A stretch of DNA of 64,000 bases from Pseudomonas brassicacearum subsp. neoaurantiaca (GCF_013608025.1 NZ_VDLV01000037.1:101462-165461), one strand, 5' to 3'; shown: positions 8,461-17,561, counted from the first letter of the stretch. The notes: generated by a model not told the origin, from the sequence alone. Numbers and translations: made by a program.

Positions 8461-9026
8461 TGAACGAAATCACTGGCAACGAAACACGAGACATCATCCT
8501 CGATGTCGCCGAAAAGCTGATCTACAAAAGTGGCATCGCCGCCACCGGCATGGATCTCCTGGTGAAAACCGCCGGCGTCTCGAGGAAAAGTATCTACCGC
8601 TACTTCGCCAACAAGGATGATCTGGTCGTTGCTGCGCTCAAGCGCCGGGACGAACGCTGGATGCAATGGTTCAGCAGCGAAGTGGACAAGGCGCCGACAC
8701 CGCTCGCACGGCTGCTCAACCTGTTCCCGGTGCTCAAGGGCTGGTTCGAAAGCGAAGGCTTCCGCGGCTGTGCGTTCATCAACACCAGCGGCGAAACCGG
8801 CGACCCGCAGGATCCGGTTCGCCAGGTGGCGAAAATGCACAAGCAAAAGCTGCTCGACTACGTGACCGGCTTATGTATCGAGCAAGGCACCCAGCGGCCG
8901 GAGCTGCTGGCCCGGCAACTGCTCATTCTGATTGACGGCGCCATCACCCTCGCGCTGGTCATGGGCGACCACGACGCTGCCGATCAGGCACAGGATGTGC
9001 TGAAGACTTTGTTGGCCATTGAATAA
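8460..9026 (+). CDS. TetR-family transcriptional regulator
   Basis: A 188-residue repressor. The N-terminal helix-turn-helix spans about residues 8-55, with GIAATGMDLLVKTAGVS and the closing KSIYRYFANKDDLV motif of the family. The C-terminal ligand domain contains RGCAFINTSGE. A TTG at 8424 in the same frame could add 12 residues, but that codon is also the -35 element, and the protein starting at 8460 (MNEITGNETRD) is the usual length. The AAGGAG near 8430 is too far from the ATG to serve it. The DUF1348 gene 60 nt downstream in the same direction is its likely target or co-transcribed partner. Confidence 0.88.
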   Translation: MNEITGNETRDIILDVAEKLIYKSGIAATGMDLLVKTAGVSRKSIYRYFANKDDLVVAALKRRDERWMQWFSSEVDKAPTPLARLLNLFPVLKGWFESEGFRGCAFINTSGETGDPQDPVRQVAKMHKQKLLDYVTGLCIEQGTQRPELLARQLLILIDGAITLALVMGDHDAADQAQDVLKTLLAIE

Positions 9027-9086
9027 GCAACGCGCACACCCGCAAGACCGCCTGTAATAGATCCACTCATCCTCTGGAGATCCGCC

Positions 9087-9566
9087 ATGTCGTCCTCTGC
9101 CGAAGTTCGTCCACCGTTGCCGCCGTTCACCCGTGAAACAGCCATCGAGAAAGTTCGCCTGGCCGAAGACGGCTGGAACTCTCGCGATCCGCAAAAGGTT
9201 TCGCTGGCCTATACCCTCGATACCCAATGGCGAAACCGCGCTGAATTCGCCCATAACCGGGAAGAAGCCAAGGCTTTCCTGACTCGCAAATGGGCCAAGG
9301 AGCTGGATTACCGGCTGATCAAGGAGCTCTGGGCCTTCACGGGGAACCGTATCGCCGTGCGTTATGCCTACGAATGGCACGACGATTCGGGCAACTGGTT
9401 CCGCTCCTATGGCAATGAGAACTGGGAGTTCGACGAAAACGGCCTGATGTCCAACCGCTACGCCTGCATCAACGACCTGCCGATCAAGGAAAGCGAGCGT
9501 AAATTCCGCTGGCCGCTGGGCCGCCGGCCGGACGATCACCCGGGGCTTTCCGATCTGGGCTTGTAA
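9087..9566 (+). CDS. DUF1348 / NTF2-like (SnoaL fold) protein
   Basis: A 159-residue soluble protein of the DUF1348 family, whose fold is a cone-shaped alpha+beta NTF2/SnoaL barrel. Conserved wording is visible: KVRLAEDGWNSRDP, TQWRNRAEF, YEWHDDSGNWFRSYGNENW and RRYACIND-like (NRYACINDLPI). A CTGGAG site precedes the ATG. Family members are uncharacterised; they commonly sit beside TetR repressors and oxidoreductases, which suggests a small-molecule binding or detoxification role. The gene lies 60 nt behind the TetR gene and ends before a REPIN. Confidence 0.87.
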   Translation: MSSSAEVRPPLPPFTRETAIEKVRLAEDGWNSRDPQKVSLAYTLDTQWRNRAEFAHNREEAKAFLTRKWAKELDYRLIKELWAFTGNRIAVRYAYEWHDDSGNWFRSYGNENWEFDENGLMSNRYACINDLPIKESERKFRWPLGRRPDDHPGLSDLGL

Positions 9567-9591
9567 CACCAGAACCTGACCTGCCCCCAAC

Positions 9592-9694
9592 CTGTGGGAG
9601 CGAGCTTGCTCGCGATGTGCCGGCAGTCGACACCTCTGTTGACTGGCCGACCGCCATCGTCGGAACGCCGCCCGGAGCAAGCTCGCTTCCACAG
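9592..9694. repeat. REPIN, GGGAGCGAGCTTGCTCGC type
   Basis: Inverted REP arms CTGTGGGAGCGAGCTTGCTC and GAGCAAGCTCGCTTCCACAG, the right arm with one substitution. The interior shares the segment CCGCCATCGTCGGA with the REPIN at 37391-37496, marking a sub-type. Lies between two convergent genes. Confidence 0.9.
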
Positions 9695-9703
9695 TGTTTT
9701 TTG

Positions 9704-10774
9704 TCAGTCTTTGGTTCGATTCAGCAAAAACTCCAGCAACGTCCCGGCACACGCCTCGATGCTTCCGTCCACGACCAGTTCGTAACCGTGGGTGTTTTCC
9801 GTCGGGATCGCAATGCAACCGCCTTGGGCCGACGCGCCACTGCTCATGATCGCACTGGCGTCGCTGGAGAAATCCGCCAGCAGCGCGAATTGTGGCGTTA
9901 GCCCGCAGCGCTTGCCGGCCTGGTGCAACTGGTCGACGATCCCACGGTGGTAGCAGCCATTTTTGTCGCCGGTGTTGATGATCGGATCGACGCTCAATCG
10001 GGTCGCGTACTCCGCAACTACGGGGCCAACCTCTACCGCCACGGTTGCATCCCCAGGCAGGTGGCTGGCGGCGTAGAGCGCGCCGGCATTGGACTCCTCT
10101 TCTTGCGTGGTGAACACGAAATACACGTCGTGCATGAGCGCCTCGCGGCGGCTGCTCAACAACGTGGCGGCCTGGAGGCTGGCGACCATGGGCGCGCGGT
10201 CATCGAGGAAATGCGCGGCGATGGCATCGCCGACCCGGAACGGGCGCCGCCAATGCTGGCTCAACACCACCCGCGTGCCGGGGCGTACGCCATGGGTTTG
10301 CAATTGTTCGCCGGAGCATCGGGTAATCACATGCACATCGCCCCAATTGACGTTCCCCGACAGCACATCCGCCCCCTGATGGGTTTCCCCAGTGCTGTGC
10401 ATCGATCCGAATGACAACACACCGGGGATGAAGTCCCAGTCGCCGAGAATGTCCACCGGGCACACCCCGAAGTTGATCGGATTGGCGCCGCCCAGTGAGA
10501 CCACCCGCAACGTGCCGTCGGGCTCGATACGTTTGACCAGCATGGCGATTTCGTCCAGGTGCGCCATGATCCGGACCGGCGAATTCGTTTCGGCATCTGG
10601 CGGGTTTCCCTTGATCAGGCCGATGACATTGCCTGCCGGGTCGACCCAGGTTTCGTCGCAATGCGGTTGCAGCTCCCGCAGGCAAATCTCCCGTACTTCG
10701 TGTTCCTGCCCACCGGGCCCACGGGCCATCAGCAGCTCTTCCAGCAAAGGTAAGGTGGATGGATTGGATTGCAT
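9704..10774 (-). CDS. M42-family metallopeptidase
   Basis: A 356-residue cytoplasmic aminopeptidase/endoglucanase-like enzyme of the M42 (FrvX) family, dinuclear metal dependent. Motifs: IMAHLDEIAM (first metal His and Asp, near 70), FLDDRAP (bridging Asp, near 187), TTQEEESNAGA (catalytic and metal Glu, near 222), and a C-terminal TENTHGYE with the last metal His. Length matches the family. It stands alone between two convergent or divergent neighbours; about 240 nt upstream contain no visible gene. Its peptide substrate is unknown. Some Pseudomonas M42 genes belong to the NAGGN osmolyte cluster, but its partners are absent here. Confidence 0.88.
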   Translation of the reverse strand: MQSNPSTLPLLEELLMARGPGGQEHEVREICLRELQPHCDETWVDPAGNVIGLIKGNPPDAETNSPVRIMAHLDEIAMLVKRIEPDGTLRVVSLGGANPINFGVCPVDILGDWDFIPGVLSFGSMHSTGETHQGADVLSGNVNWGDVHVITRCSGEQLQTHGVRPGTRVVLSQHWRRPFRVGDAIAAHFLDDRAPMVASLQAATLLSSRREALMHDVYFVFTTQEEESNAGALYAASHLPGDATVAVEVGPVVAEYATRLSVDPIINTGDKNGCYHRGIVDQLHQAGKRCGLTPQFALLADFSSDASAIMSSGASAQGGCIAIPTENTHGYELVVDGSIEACAGTLLEFLLNRTKD

Positions 10775-11021
10775 CGAAGGGAGTCTCCTTTTTCAGGTGC
10801 GACCTGCTGACGAAGCGGGCCGCGACGTGTTTGTCTTCTTGAACACGGTTGGCGCTGAAAAATTTGATCGGATCCTGGCGAAACTGACGAGCGGGCTTTA
10901 TTGGCACGCGGACAGGCGGCCCGTCTGAAGGGTTGACCGACGCGTCGCCAGGCATCACATTGCCTGGGTCGCCCCTACGCCATAAAGGCGGTTTAGTTGT
11001 GTCGCAGACCTTGTGGAGCCC

Positions 11022-11423
11022 ATGACCGCGTCGATTCCGATCCGTCCCCCCTGCCCGCCTGGCGTGTGTGATTGCGGGCGTGATGCGTTGCTGCAAACGC
11101 CGGGCAGCGATTTGCGCATCCTTTGCCTGAATCGCCAGGAGGAGAAGCGCCTGCTTGAGAAACTGGAAAATATCCAGAGCCTGGACGAGCTCGAACGGCT
11201 GCAGCAGCGTCTGTTCGAAAACCTGGGTGTGCGGGTGACGATCGAGCCTGGTTATAACGAGGTTCGCACCATGCGCGGCATCGCCATTGAATTTCAGGAA
11301 CAGCCGGGATTGTGCCGCAAGATTCGCCAGTCGATTCCGGCTGCGATTCGGCGGGGGCTGGAGAAGCGGCCTGAAATTGCCTGGCGCTTGTTGGATTCCC
11401 GGGATCTGTTTCGTGGGGATTGA
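11022..11423 (+). CDS. Small conserved protein with a Cys-rich N-terminus
   Basis: About 133 residues. The N-terminus has the motif CPPGVCDCGRDALL, with three cysteines in a C-x4-C-x-C array that could bind a metal or a cluster. A helical middle follows (NRQEEKRLLEKLENIQSLDELERLQQ is strongly charged), and a basic C-terminus (KIRQSIPAAIRRGLEKRPEIAW). The ATG at 11022 has a GGAG close by (3 nt); an in-frame GTG at 11013 is an alternative. It is not part of an obvious operon. I do not recognise a characterised family; similar proteins are found as hypotheticals in pseudomonads. Confidence 0.7.
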   Translation: MTASIPIRPPCPPGVCDCGRDALLQTPGSDLRILCLNRQEEKRLLEKLENIQSLDELERLQQRLFENLGVRVTIEPGYNEVRTMRGIAIEFQEQPGLCRKIRQSIPAAIRRGLEKRPEIAWRLLDSRDLFRGD

Positions 11424-11651
11424 TAGGCTTTTTCATACCTTCGTATAGCCCCCTCACACCCATGCATAGCCGCACTGACCCTATGTAGAAGTGCCTCCCC
11501 CCTCGCCGCCACATACCATTTCCCACAGCGAGCCGAAGCTGACTTCGCCTGATGATTTCCAGACACCAGGCCACGCACTTTTGGTCCTTCGCCACACGGT
11601 CACGCTGAAACAAACAATTCAACGTATCGATTTCGTCTTTGGGAGCACATC

Positions 11652-12854
11652 ATGAAACAGCACATCTTGATCGTCGGCGCCGGTTTTGGCGGTGTATGGA
11701 GCGCACTCAGCGCGGCACGCCTGCTCGACCAGCATGATCGCAACGATGTACAGATCAGCGTCCTGGCGCCCCAGGCGGAGTTGCGCATCCGTCCGCGTTT
11801 CTATGAGCCCGATGTCCATACCATGATGGCGCCCTTGGGCGAGTTGTTCGATGCGGTTGGCGTGAACTTCATCCAAGGGGTCGCCGAAAGCATCGACGTG
11901 AATCGCAAGCAAGTCGGCTACCGCGACGTTTTCGGCAGCCTCGCCACGCGAAGCTATGACCGACTGGTACTGGCGGCGGGCAGCAAGCTGATGCGCCCCG
12001 ATCTGGAAGGCATGCTGGAACACGCGTTCGACGTCGATGAAATCGAACAGGCTGCGCGCCTCGAAGCCCATCTGAAATCCCTCGCAACCCTGCCCGACAG
12101 CCCCTCTCGCAACACTGTGGTGGTGGCCGGCGGCGGCTTCACCGGGATCGAAACCGCCACCGAAATGCCCGCCCGCCTGCGCGCCGTCCTGGGCAGCGAT
12201 GCCAACATTCGGGTGATCGTCGTCGACCGTGGACCGACAATCGGTGCCGCGCTGGGCGAAGGGATCAGCCCATCGATCATCGAAGCGTCCGGTCACCTGG
12301 GCATCGAGTGGATCCTCAATGCCTCGGTCGAATCAGTGGATGCCGCAGGCGTCACCCTGTCGGATGGCCAGCGCATCGAATCCAAGACCGTGATCTGGAC
12401 CGTCGGTTTCCGCGCAAGCCCACTGACCGAACAGGTTCCTGGCACCCACGATCGCCAGGGCCGCCTGCATGTCGATGGTCATCTGAAAGTCTTGGGACAA
12501 GGCGACATCTTCGCCGCTGGCGACGTCGCCTATGCCGCTACCGACGACATCGGCAATTACGCGGTCATGTCTTGCCAGCATGCGATCGCCCTGGGCCGCT
12601 ACGCGGGCAACAACGTTGCCGCCGACCTGCTCGGCGTCGCACCGATGACCTACAGCCAGCCCAAGTACGTGACGTGCCTGGACCTCGGCGCCTGGGGCGC
12701 GGTGTACACCGAAGGCTGGGATCGCCAAGTGAAGTTGCTCGGCCAGGAAGCCAAGGAGCTCAAGCATCAGATCAACTCGGTGTGGATCTACCCGCCCGCC
12801 GCTGACCGCACCGCCGCACTCGCAGCGGCTGACCCTTCCATCCCCGTGGCCTGA
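11652..12854 (+). CDS. NADH dehydrogenase-like FAD-dependent oxidoreductase
   Basis: A 400-residue two-dinucleotide-binding flavoprotein. The FAD-binding motif GAGFGGVWSA is at residues 8-17, the NAD(P)H motif GGGFTGIETA near 160, and the FAD ribityl motif DIFAAGDVAYA near 290. The pattern is that of type II NADH:quinone oxidoreductases (Ndh), which pass electrons to quinone without pumping protons; it lacks a clear C-terminal membrane helix, so membrane attachment is uncertain. A GGGAGC site precedes the ATG. A rho-independent terminator follows at 12906. It stands alone. Confidence 0.85.
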   Translation: MKQHILIVGAGFGGVWSALSAARLLDQHDRNDVQISVLAPQAELRIRPRFYEPDVHTMMAPLGELFDAVGVNFIQGVAESIDVNRKQVGYRDVFGSLATRSYDRLVLAAGSKLMRPDLEGMLEHAFDVDEIEQAARLEAHLKSLATLPDSPSRNTVVVAGGGFTGIETATEMPARLRAVLGSDANIRVIVVDRGPTIGAALGEGISPSIIEASGHLGIEWILNASVESVDAAGVTLSDGQRIESKTVIWTVGFRASPLTEQVPGTHDRQGRLHVDGHLKVLGQGDIFAAGDVAYAATDDIGNYAVMSCQHAIALGRYAGNNVAADLLGVAPMTYSQPKYVTCLDLGAWGAVYTEGWDRQVKLLGQEAKELKHQINSVWIYPPAADRTAALAAADPSIPVA

Positions 12855-12905
12855 TTCACGCGCCCTACCCCGGCCAGTCCTCCTTCTGTGCCGGTCTTTC
12901 CCAGA

Positions 12906-12938
12906 CGCCTGCCAAGGATATTTCGGCGGGCGTTTTTT
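12906..12938 (+). terminator. Rho-independent terminator after the NDH-like gene
   Basis: CGCCTGCC pairs with GGCGGGCG (8 bp, one G-T) around an 11-nt loop and is followed by six T residues at 12933-12938. It lies 52 nt after the stop codon. Confidence 0.85.
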
Positions 12939-13060
12939 CTGCCTGTTCGACAAGCCAGCCTGGATATCGCCACTGCCCAGCAAAATCCGTTGCAACGCCC
13001 GTCGCCCCGCACCAGCGGCTCACGGTAAGGTAGGCGAAACCATCCGGATCGAGGTGCGCC

Positions 13061-13972
13061 GTGGCGTCCTATTCCCTGCGTCAGTTGAAGTATTTCGTCA
13101 CCACCGTGGAATGTGGCAGCGTCGCCGAAGCCTCTCGCAAGCTGTACATCGCCCAGCCGTCGATTGCCACGGCGGTCAAAGGCCTGGAAGACAGTTTCGG
13201 CGTGCAGTTGCTGATCCGTCATCACGCCCAGGGCGTCTCCCTGACCCCCGCCGGTGCGCGGTTCTATCGCAAGGCCCAGGAGCTGTTGCGCATGGCCCGG
13301 GAGTTCGAGCAGAACGCGTTGGCGGACAATGATGTGGTCAGTGGTCAGATCGATATCGGCTGCTTCGAAACCGTCGCCCCGCTTTACTTGCCAAGGCTGA
13401 TCGCGGGTTTTCGCGAGCGCTTTCCTGGCGTGGAAATTCGTGTGCAAGATGGCGAGCAACAGGAACTGGTCCAAGGCTTGACCGGTGGACGTTTCGACCT
13501 GGCGATTTTCTATGAGCACGACCTCGACAGCACGATCGAAACCGAAGCACTCACGGCGCCGCAACGACCTTATGCATTGCTGCCGGCAGGGCATCGCTTC
13601 GCCAATCAAACGCAGGTATCGCTTCGCGACCTGGTGCTTGAACCGATGATCCTGTTGGACGTGCAGCCCAGCCGTACCTATTTCGTCAGCATTTTCGAGG
13701 AGCTGGGCCTGACGCCGAACATCGTCTTCAGCTCGCCCTCCATCGAAATGGTGCGCGGCATGGTCGGCCAGGGATTTGGCTTCGCCGTACTGGTGACCCG
13801 CCCGCAATCGACCTGCACCTACGACGGACAGCACGTGGCCTGCGTCAGCATCGCCGAGGACGTGACCGGTTCGGCACTGGTGGCCGGTTGGCTCAAGCGC
13901 GCGCACCTGACCAAGCCGGCGCAGTTGTTCGTGGATTATTGCAAGGAGCAGTTCACGGAGTGGTTGGCGTAG
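13061..13972 (+). CDS. LysR-family transcriptional regulator
   Basis: A 303-residue LysR protein with an N-terminal winged helix (residues 5-64: LRQLKYFVTTVECGSVAEAS, AQPSIATAVKGLED) and a periplasmic-binding-like effector domain (about 95-295). GTG at 13061 is the start, preceded by GAGG. The 206 nt upstream contain only the terminator of the previous gene. It runs convergently to the polyamine-type binding protein gene, so it may control the 14150-18865 operon, but there is no divergent partner promoter to support this. Confidence 0.87.
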   Translation: MASYSLRQLKYFVTTVECGSVAEASRKLYIAQPSIATAVKGLEDSFGVQLLIRHHAQGVSLTPAGARFYRKAQELLRMAREFEQNALADNDVVSGQIDIGCFETVAPLYLPRLIAGFRERFPGVEIRVQDGEQQELVQGLTGGRFDLAIFYEHDLDSTIETEALTAPQRPYALLPAGHRFANQTQVSLRDLVLEPMILLDVQPSRTYFVSIFEELGLTPNIVFSSPSIEMVRGMVGQGFGFAVLVTRPQSTCTYDGQHVACVSIAEDVTGSALVAGWLKRAHLTKPAQLFVDYCKEQFTEWLA

Positions 13973-13992
13973 GCCGGCGAGCCTCATACCCC

Positions 13993-14122
13993 GTGGCGAG
14001 GGAGCTTGCTCCCGCTGGGCTGCGCAGCAGCCCCAAAAACCTGACGCGGTCCACCTGATACACCACGATCACAGGGTAAAGGGGGCGCTTCGCACCCCAG
14101 CGGGAGCAAGCTCCCTCGCCAC
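13993..14122. repeat. REPIN, GAGGGAGCTTGCTCCC type
   Basis: Inverted arms GGCGAGGGAGCTTGCTCCC and GGGAGCAAGCTCCCTCGCC, about 130 bp, filling the gap between two convergent genes. Confidence 0.92.
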
Positions 14123-14149
14123 AAGAGCGGTTCGATATTAGGTCGGATA

Positions 14150-15190
14150 CTAGCGAGCCGCCCAGGCGTTGAAACGCTGCTCCAGCTCCTCGCCATGATC
14201 GACCCAGAACTCCGCATCCACGGCCTGCGCCTGCGCCAGGTTGGCCTCGGCGGTGGGCAGTTGATCACGGACTTCGGCGGGCAACAGACCCAGCGTCTGC
14301 CGATGCACCGGTCCGTAGGGGATGTTCTCCGAGAAGACTTTCTGCGGCTGCGGCTGACTGGCGAAGGCAATGAATTTCTCTGCCAAAGCCTTGTTAGGCG
14401 TGCCTTTGACCACCGCCCAATACTCTGGGTCATACAGGCTCTGCGGCCAGACGATGCTCAGTTTCATGCCTTCCTTCTGTGCCGAGGCGATGCGACCGTT
14501 GTAAGCGGCGCTCATCGCTACGTCCCCGGCCACCAGCCATTGCGCAGGCTGGGCGCCCGCCTCCCACCACTGGATATTCGGCTTGATCTGGTCCAGCTTG
14601 GCGAACGCCCGTGTGACACCTTCCGGAGTGTTCAAGACCTTGTACACGTCCTCGGTCTTGACGCCATCCGCCAGCAAGGCGATTTCCAAGGTGTACTTGG
14701 CGCCCTTGCGCAAACCGCGCTTGCCCGGGTACTCCTTCACGTTCCAGAAGTCCGCCCAGGACGTCGGCGCCTTGGCGAGTTTGCTCTGGTCATAAGCCAG
14801 GACCATCGACCAGACATACGTTGCCACGCCGCATTCAGTGAGCGCCCCCGGAACGAAATCCCCGGGCTTGCCGATGGCCGCCGGATCGAGTCTTTCGAAC
14901 AAGCCCTCCTCACAACCACGCAGCAGCTCGGGACTTTCCACTTCGACCACGTCCCAACTGGTGTGCCCGGCCGCGACCATCGCCTTGATCTTCGACAGCT
15001 CGCCGTTGTATTCGCCCGCCACGATGTTTCCCGCACCGCTGGCGTTGAAGGGTTGGAAGTAGGCCTTGTCCTGGGCCAACTTGGTGGCGCCGCCGAATGA
15101 GATCACGGTCAGGCTTTGTGGCGCGGCCAGGACGCTGGTGCTCAGCAACGCCACGGCACACGCAATGTTGCAACGCAAGGATCTGGACAT
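14150..15190 (-). CDS. Periplasmic substrate-binding protein, spermidine/putrescine type
   Basis: A 346-residue ABC-transporter binding protein with a signal peptide (MSRSLRCNIACAVALLSTSV, cut after VLAA-like near residue 22). The mature part begins LTVISFGGATKLAQDKAYFQPF, as in PotD/PotF-like proteins, and contains the hinge-region SWADFWNVKEYPGKRGL. Such proteins capture polyamines, or in some cases other amines and amino-acid derivatives, in the periplasm. No permease or ATPase gene is adjacent. It follows the ArgE-like deacetylase gene by 104 nt in the same direction, so it probably supplies the substrate of that operon, borrowing another transporter's membrane parts. Confidence 0.88.
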   Translation of the reverse strand: MSRSLRCNIACAVALLSTSVLAAPQSLTVISFGGATKLAQDKAYFQPFNASGAGNIVAGEYNGELSKIKAMVAAGHTSWDVVEVESPELLRGCEEGLFERLDPAAIGKPGDFVPGALTECGVATYVWSMVLAYDQSKLAKAPTSWADFWNVKEYPGKRGLRKGAKYTLEIALLADGVKTEDVYKVLNTPEGVTRAFAKLDQIKPNIQWWEAGAQPAQWLVAGDVAMSAAYNGRIASAQKEGMKLSIVWPQSLYDPEYWAVVKGTPNKALAEKFIAFASQPQPQKVFSENIPYGPVHRQTLGLLPAEVRDQLPTAEANLAQAQAVDAEFWVDHGEELEQRFNAWAAR

Positions 15191-15294
15191 GAATCGGTTC
15201 CTCGGAAATGCCGGCTCGCCCGCACGAGTCGGCGACGGGACTCAAAAGTGACCGTAAGCGCGGGCGGCGTGGTCTACAGCGATTACAAAACTGT

Positions 15295-16473
15295 TCATCC
15301 TGGGTCCCGTCCATCGGGCGCGCTCAGGTGAATCGCCAGGCGATCCATCAACCGGTCACAGCCGGCCATCTGCTCGACGCTCACGTACTCGTCGGGCTTG
15401 TGGCCCTGATCCATGCTGCCGGGACCGCAGACCACCGTCGCGATGCCGGCCTGATGGAACAACCCACCTTCGGTGCCGAACGCCACGGTGCCAAAGGCGT
15501 CGCTGCCACACAGCCGGGCCACCAGGCGCGCCGCTTCGCTGTCCGGCGAAGTCGCCAGGCCGGGGTAGGCCGACAAAGGCTCGAAACGGATCGCGGTGTC
15601 GGCGTGAACCGCCCGCATTCTGGGCAGCAGCGCTTGTTCGGCGTAGTCCTGCAATTTCTCCACCACCTTCTGCGGGACGAAGTCCGGCAAGGCACGCACT
15701 TCAAAGTCGAAGCGGCAATCGGCGGGGACGATATTCAGCGCCGTGCCGCCCTGGATCACGCCAACCTGCACCGTCGAATAGGCCGGGTCGAAGCGCGCAT
15801 CGTGTCGCGAAGGCTCGGCCAGTTCCGCGCCAATCTCACCCAGATGACCGATCAGGCGCGCGGCTTGCTCGATGGCGTTGACTCCGTGAGGCGCATAGGC
15901 GGAATGACAAGGCGCGCCCTTGACGTGGCAACGCATCGCCAACTTGCCTTTGTGGCCCAGCACCGGTTGCAACTCAGTGGGCTCACCGATCAGGCACAAG
16001 GCCGGCTTTGGAACCCGTTGTGGCAGGACTTCCAGCAGACCGCGCACGCCCAGGCAACCGACTTCCTCGTCATAAGAGAACGCCAGGTGTACAGGGCGCG
16101 TTAACGGGCTGGCGAGGAACGTCGGCACCGCCGCGAGCACGGAAGCCAGGTAGCCCTTCATGTCCGCCGTACCGCGACCGAACAACTTGCCGTCCCGCTC
16201 GCTCAAGCGGAACGGTTCGACCGTCCAGGCCTGCCCATCCACCGGCACCACATCGGTATGCCCGGACAACACCACACCGCCCGGCACCGACGGGCCGATG
16301 CTCGCCAACAGGTTGGCCTTGGTCCGCTCGGCGTTATAAATGAGCTCGCTGCTCACGCCCAGCCCGTGCAGGTAATCGCGTACGAACTCGATCAACGCCA
16401 GGTTTGAATCGCGGCTGACCGTGGCAAAGCCCACCAGTTTGGCGAGCAGTGCGCAACTGCGCAGCTCACTCAT
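15295..16473 (-). CDS. ArgE-like M20 deacetylase
   Basis: A 392-residue zinc hydrolase of the M20 family, acetylornithine deacetylase-like. Motifs: LSGHTDVVPVDGQ (first zinc His and catalytic Asp, about residue 71), GRGTADMKGY (bridging Asp, about 101), FSYDEEVGCLG (catalytic Glu, about 135). ATG at 16473 overlaps the DUF1028 stop by 8 nt. Family members remove acyl groups from N-acyl amino acids or diamines. In this operon, with a monooxygenase, RidA and DUF1028, a catabolic role on an N-acylated amine is more likely than arginine synthesis. The true substrate is unknown. Confidence 0.86.
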   Translation of the reverse strand: MSELRSCALLAKLVGFATVSRDSNLALIEFVRDYLHGLGVSSELIYNAERTKANLLASIGPSVPGGVVLSGHTDVVPVDGQAWTVEPFRLSERDGKLFGRGTADMKGYLASVLAAVPTFLASPLTRPVHLAFSYDEEVGCLGVRGLLEVLPQRVPKPALCLIGEPTELQPVLGHKGKLAMRCHVKGAPCHSAYAPHGVNAIEQAARLIGHLGEIGAELAEPSRHDARFDPAYSTVQVGVIQGGTALNIVPADCRFDFEVRALPDFVPQKVVEKLQDYAEQALLPRMRAVHADTAIRFEPLSAYPGLATSPDSEAARLVARLCGSDAFGTVAFGTEGGLFHQAGIATVVCGPGSMDQGHKPDEYVSVEQMAGCDRLMDRLAIHLSAPDGRDPG

Positions 16474-17140
16474 CGCCCGGCACCCCATAGCTGGGCGCCT
16501 GGGTTGGATCAAGGGCGCGGGTCAGGTAGTCCTGCAATTGCGGCTGATAGGCGAGCCAGAGTTTTTCCAATTCGCCGATGGGGTTTTCATCCGCCCAATC
16601 GACCCGCAGATCGACGATCGGCCAGGTCAGGTCGTCCACCACCGACAACGCTGCCGAATGCACCGCCCCGGCTTCGCCACCTGCGGCCTGTCCCGCCTGC
16701 AGTGCGCCCAGCAGGCGTGACGCGAGGCTGCCTTCGCCCTGCTCGAATGCCGCGACCATGGCGGCGATGACCCCATCGCCCGCCAGCAGGTTGCCGGCCG
16801 CCACACATTGCTCACCAACCACGGCGCCGTGGACGCCCAACGCATGGCGACCACTGAACACCGCCGTACGCCCCTGTGCATCCACCACGGCAACCTGGCG
16901 ATACTCGCTGTAGCCGTTGCGCGCCAGGGCCCGATCCAGTGCCTCTTGGGCCATGGAACCTGCGGCCAATTCGTCGAGGATCTGCGGCCCCAGCGCAGGC
17001 AATGTGATGTTCTGGCTCGACACCGCGCCCACCCCGGCCCGCAGCCAGGGGCAACGGGCGCCGACGGCAATGCTCGACGAGCTGATGGCGATGCCCAGCT
17101 GGCCGGTTTCGGCGCAGCGTCCGACGATGGAAAACGTCAT
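16466..17140 (-). CDS. DUF1028 protein, Ntn-hydrolase-like
   Basis: A 224-residue member of the DUF1028 family, classed with Ntn-hydrolase folds. It begins MTFSIVGRCAETGQLGIAISS and has the family's central VAAGNLLAG and DLRVDWAD segments. Ntn hydrolases cut amide bonds with an N-terminal nucleophile; here the predicted nucleophile after Met would be Thr2, which fits. It lies between RidA (10 nt away) and the ArgE-like gene (8-nt overlap). Members often neighbour RidA and amidohydrolases, but no reaction is established that I know of. Confidence 0.86.
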   Translation of the reverse strand: MTFSIVGRCAETGQLGIAISSSSIAVGARCPWLRAGVGAVSSQNITLPALGPQILDELAAGSMAQEALDRALARNGYSEYRQVAVVDAQGRTAVFSGRHALGVHGAVVGEQCVAAGNLLAGDGVIAAMVAAFEQGEGSLASRLLGALQAGQAAGGEAGAVHSAALSVVDDLTWPIVDLRVDWADENPIGELEKLWLAYQPQLQDYLTRALDPTQAPSYGVPGDE

Positions 17141-17150
17141 GTCGTGCTCC

Positions 17151-17561
17151 TTATTCGGGGATGACCGCGATCACGTCGATTTCCATCAGCCACTGCGGCT
17201 GGCCGAGGGCGCTGACCACCAGCCCGGTGGAAATCGGGAATACGCCCTTGAGCCATTTACCGACCTCCTGATACACCGGCTCGCGGTAGCGCGGGTCGAT
17301 CAGGTAAGTGGTGGTCTTGACGATGTGGCTCAGGTCGCTGCCGGCTTCTTCCAGCAATTGCTTGACGTTGCGCATGGCCTGCTCGGCCTGGGCACGCGGG
17401 TCGCCGAGGCCGACCAACTGGCCGTCGAAATCGGTGCCCACCTGTCCTCGGACATACACGGTGTTGCCAGCGCGCACGGCCTGGCACAGGTCGTTGTCCA
17501 GGGTCTGGTTCGGGTAGGTGTCCTTGGTGTTGAACATGCGGATGCGAGTATGAGTAGGCAT
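17151..17561 (-). CDS. RidA-family protein
   Basis: A 136-residue trimeric-barrel protein of the Rid/YjgF family. The conserved LVSALGQP-like, YVRGQVGTD and AEQAMRNVKQLLEEAGS segments are visible, with PRYREPVYQ in the middle. Archetypal RidA hydrolyses reactive imine or enamine intermediates; this one lacks the exact RidA C-terminal IEAIA and arginine-105 context I would look for, so it may belong to a Rid1-7 subgroup. ATG at 17561 overlaps the monooxygenase stop in a TGATG arrangement. Its position right after a flavin oxidase-type gene fits clean-up of an imine product. Confidence 0.87.
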   Translation of the reverse strand: MPTHTRIRMFNTKDTYPNQTLDNDLCQAVRAGNTVYVRGQVGTDFDGQLVGLGDPRAQAEQAMRNVKQLLEEAGSDLSHIVKTTTYLIDPRYREPVYQEVGKWLKGVFPISTGLVVSALGQPQWLMEIDVIAVIPE

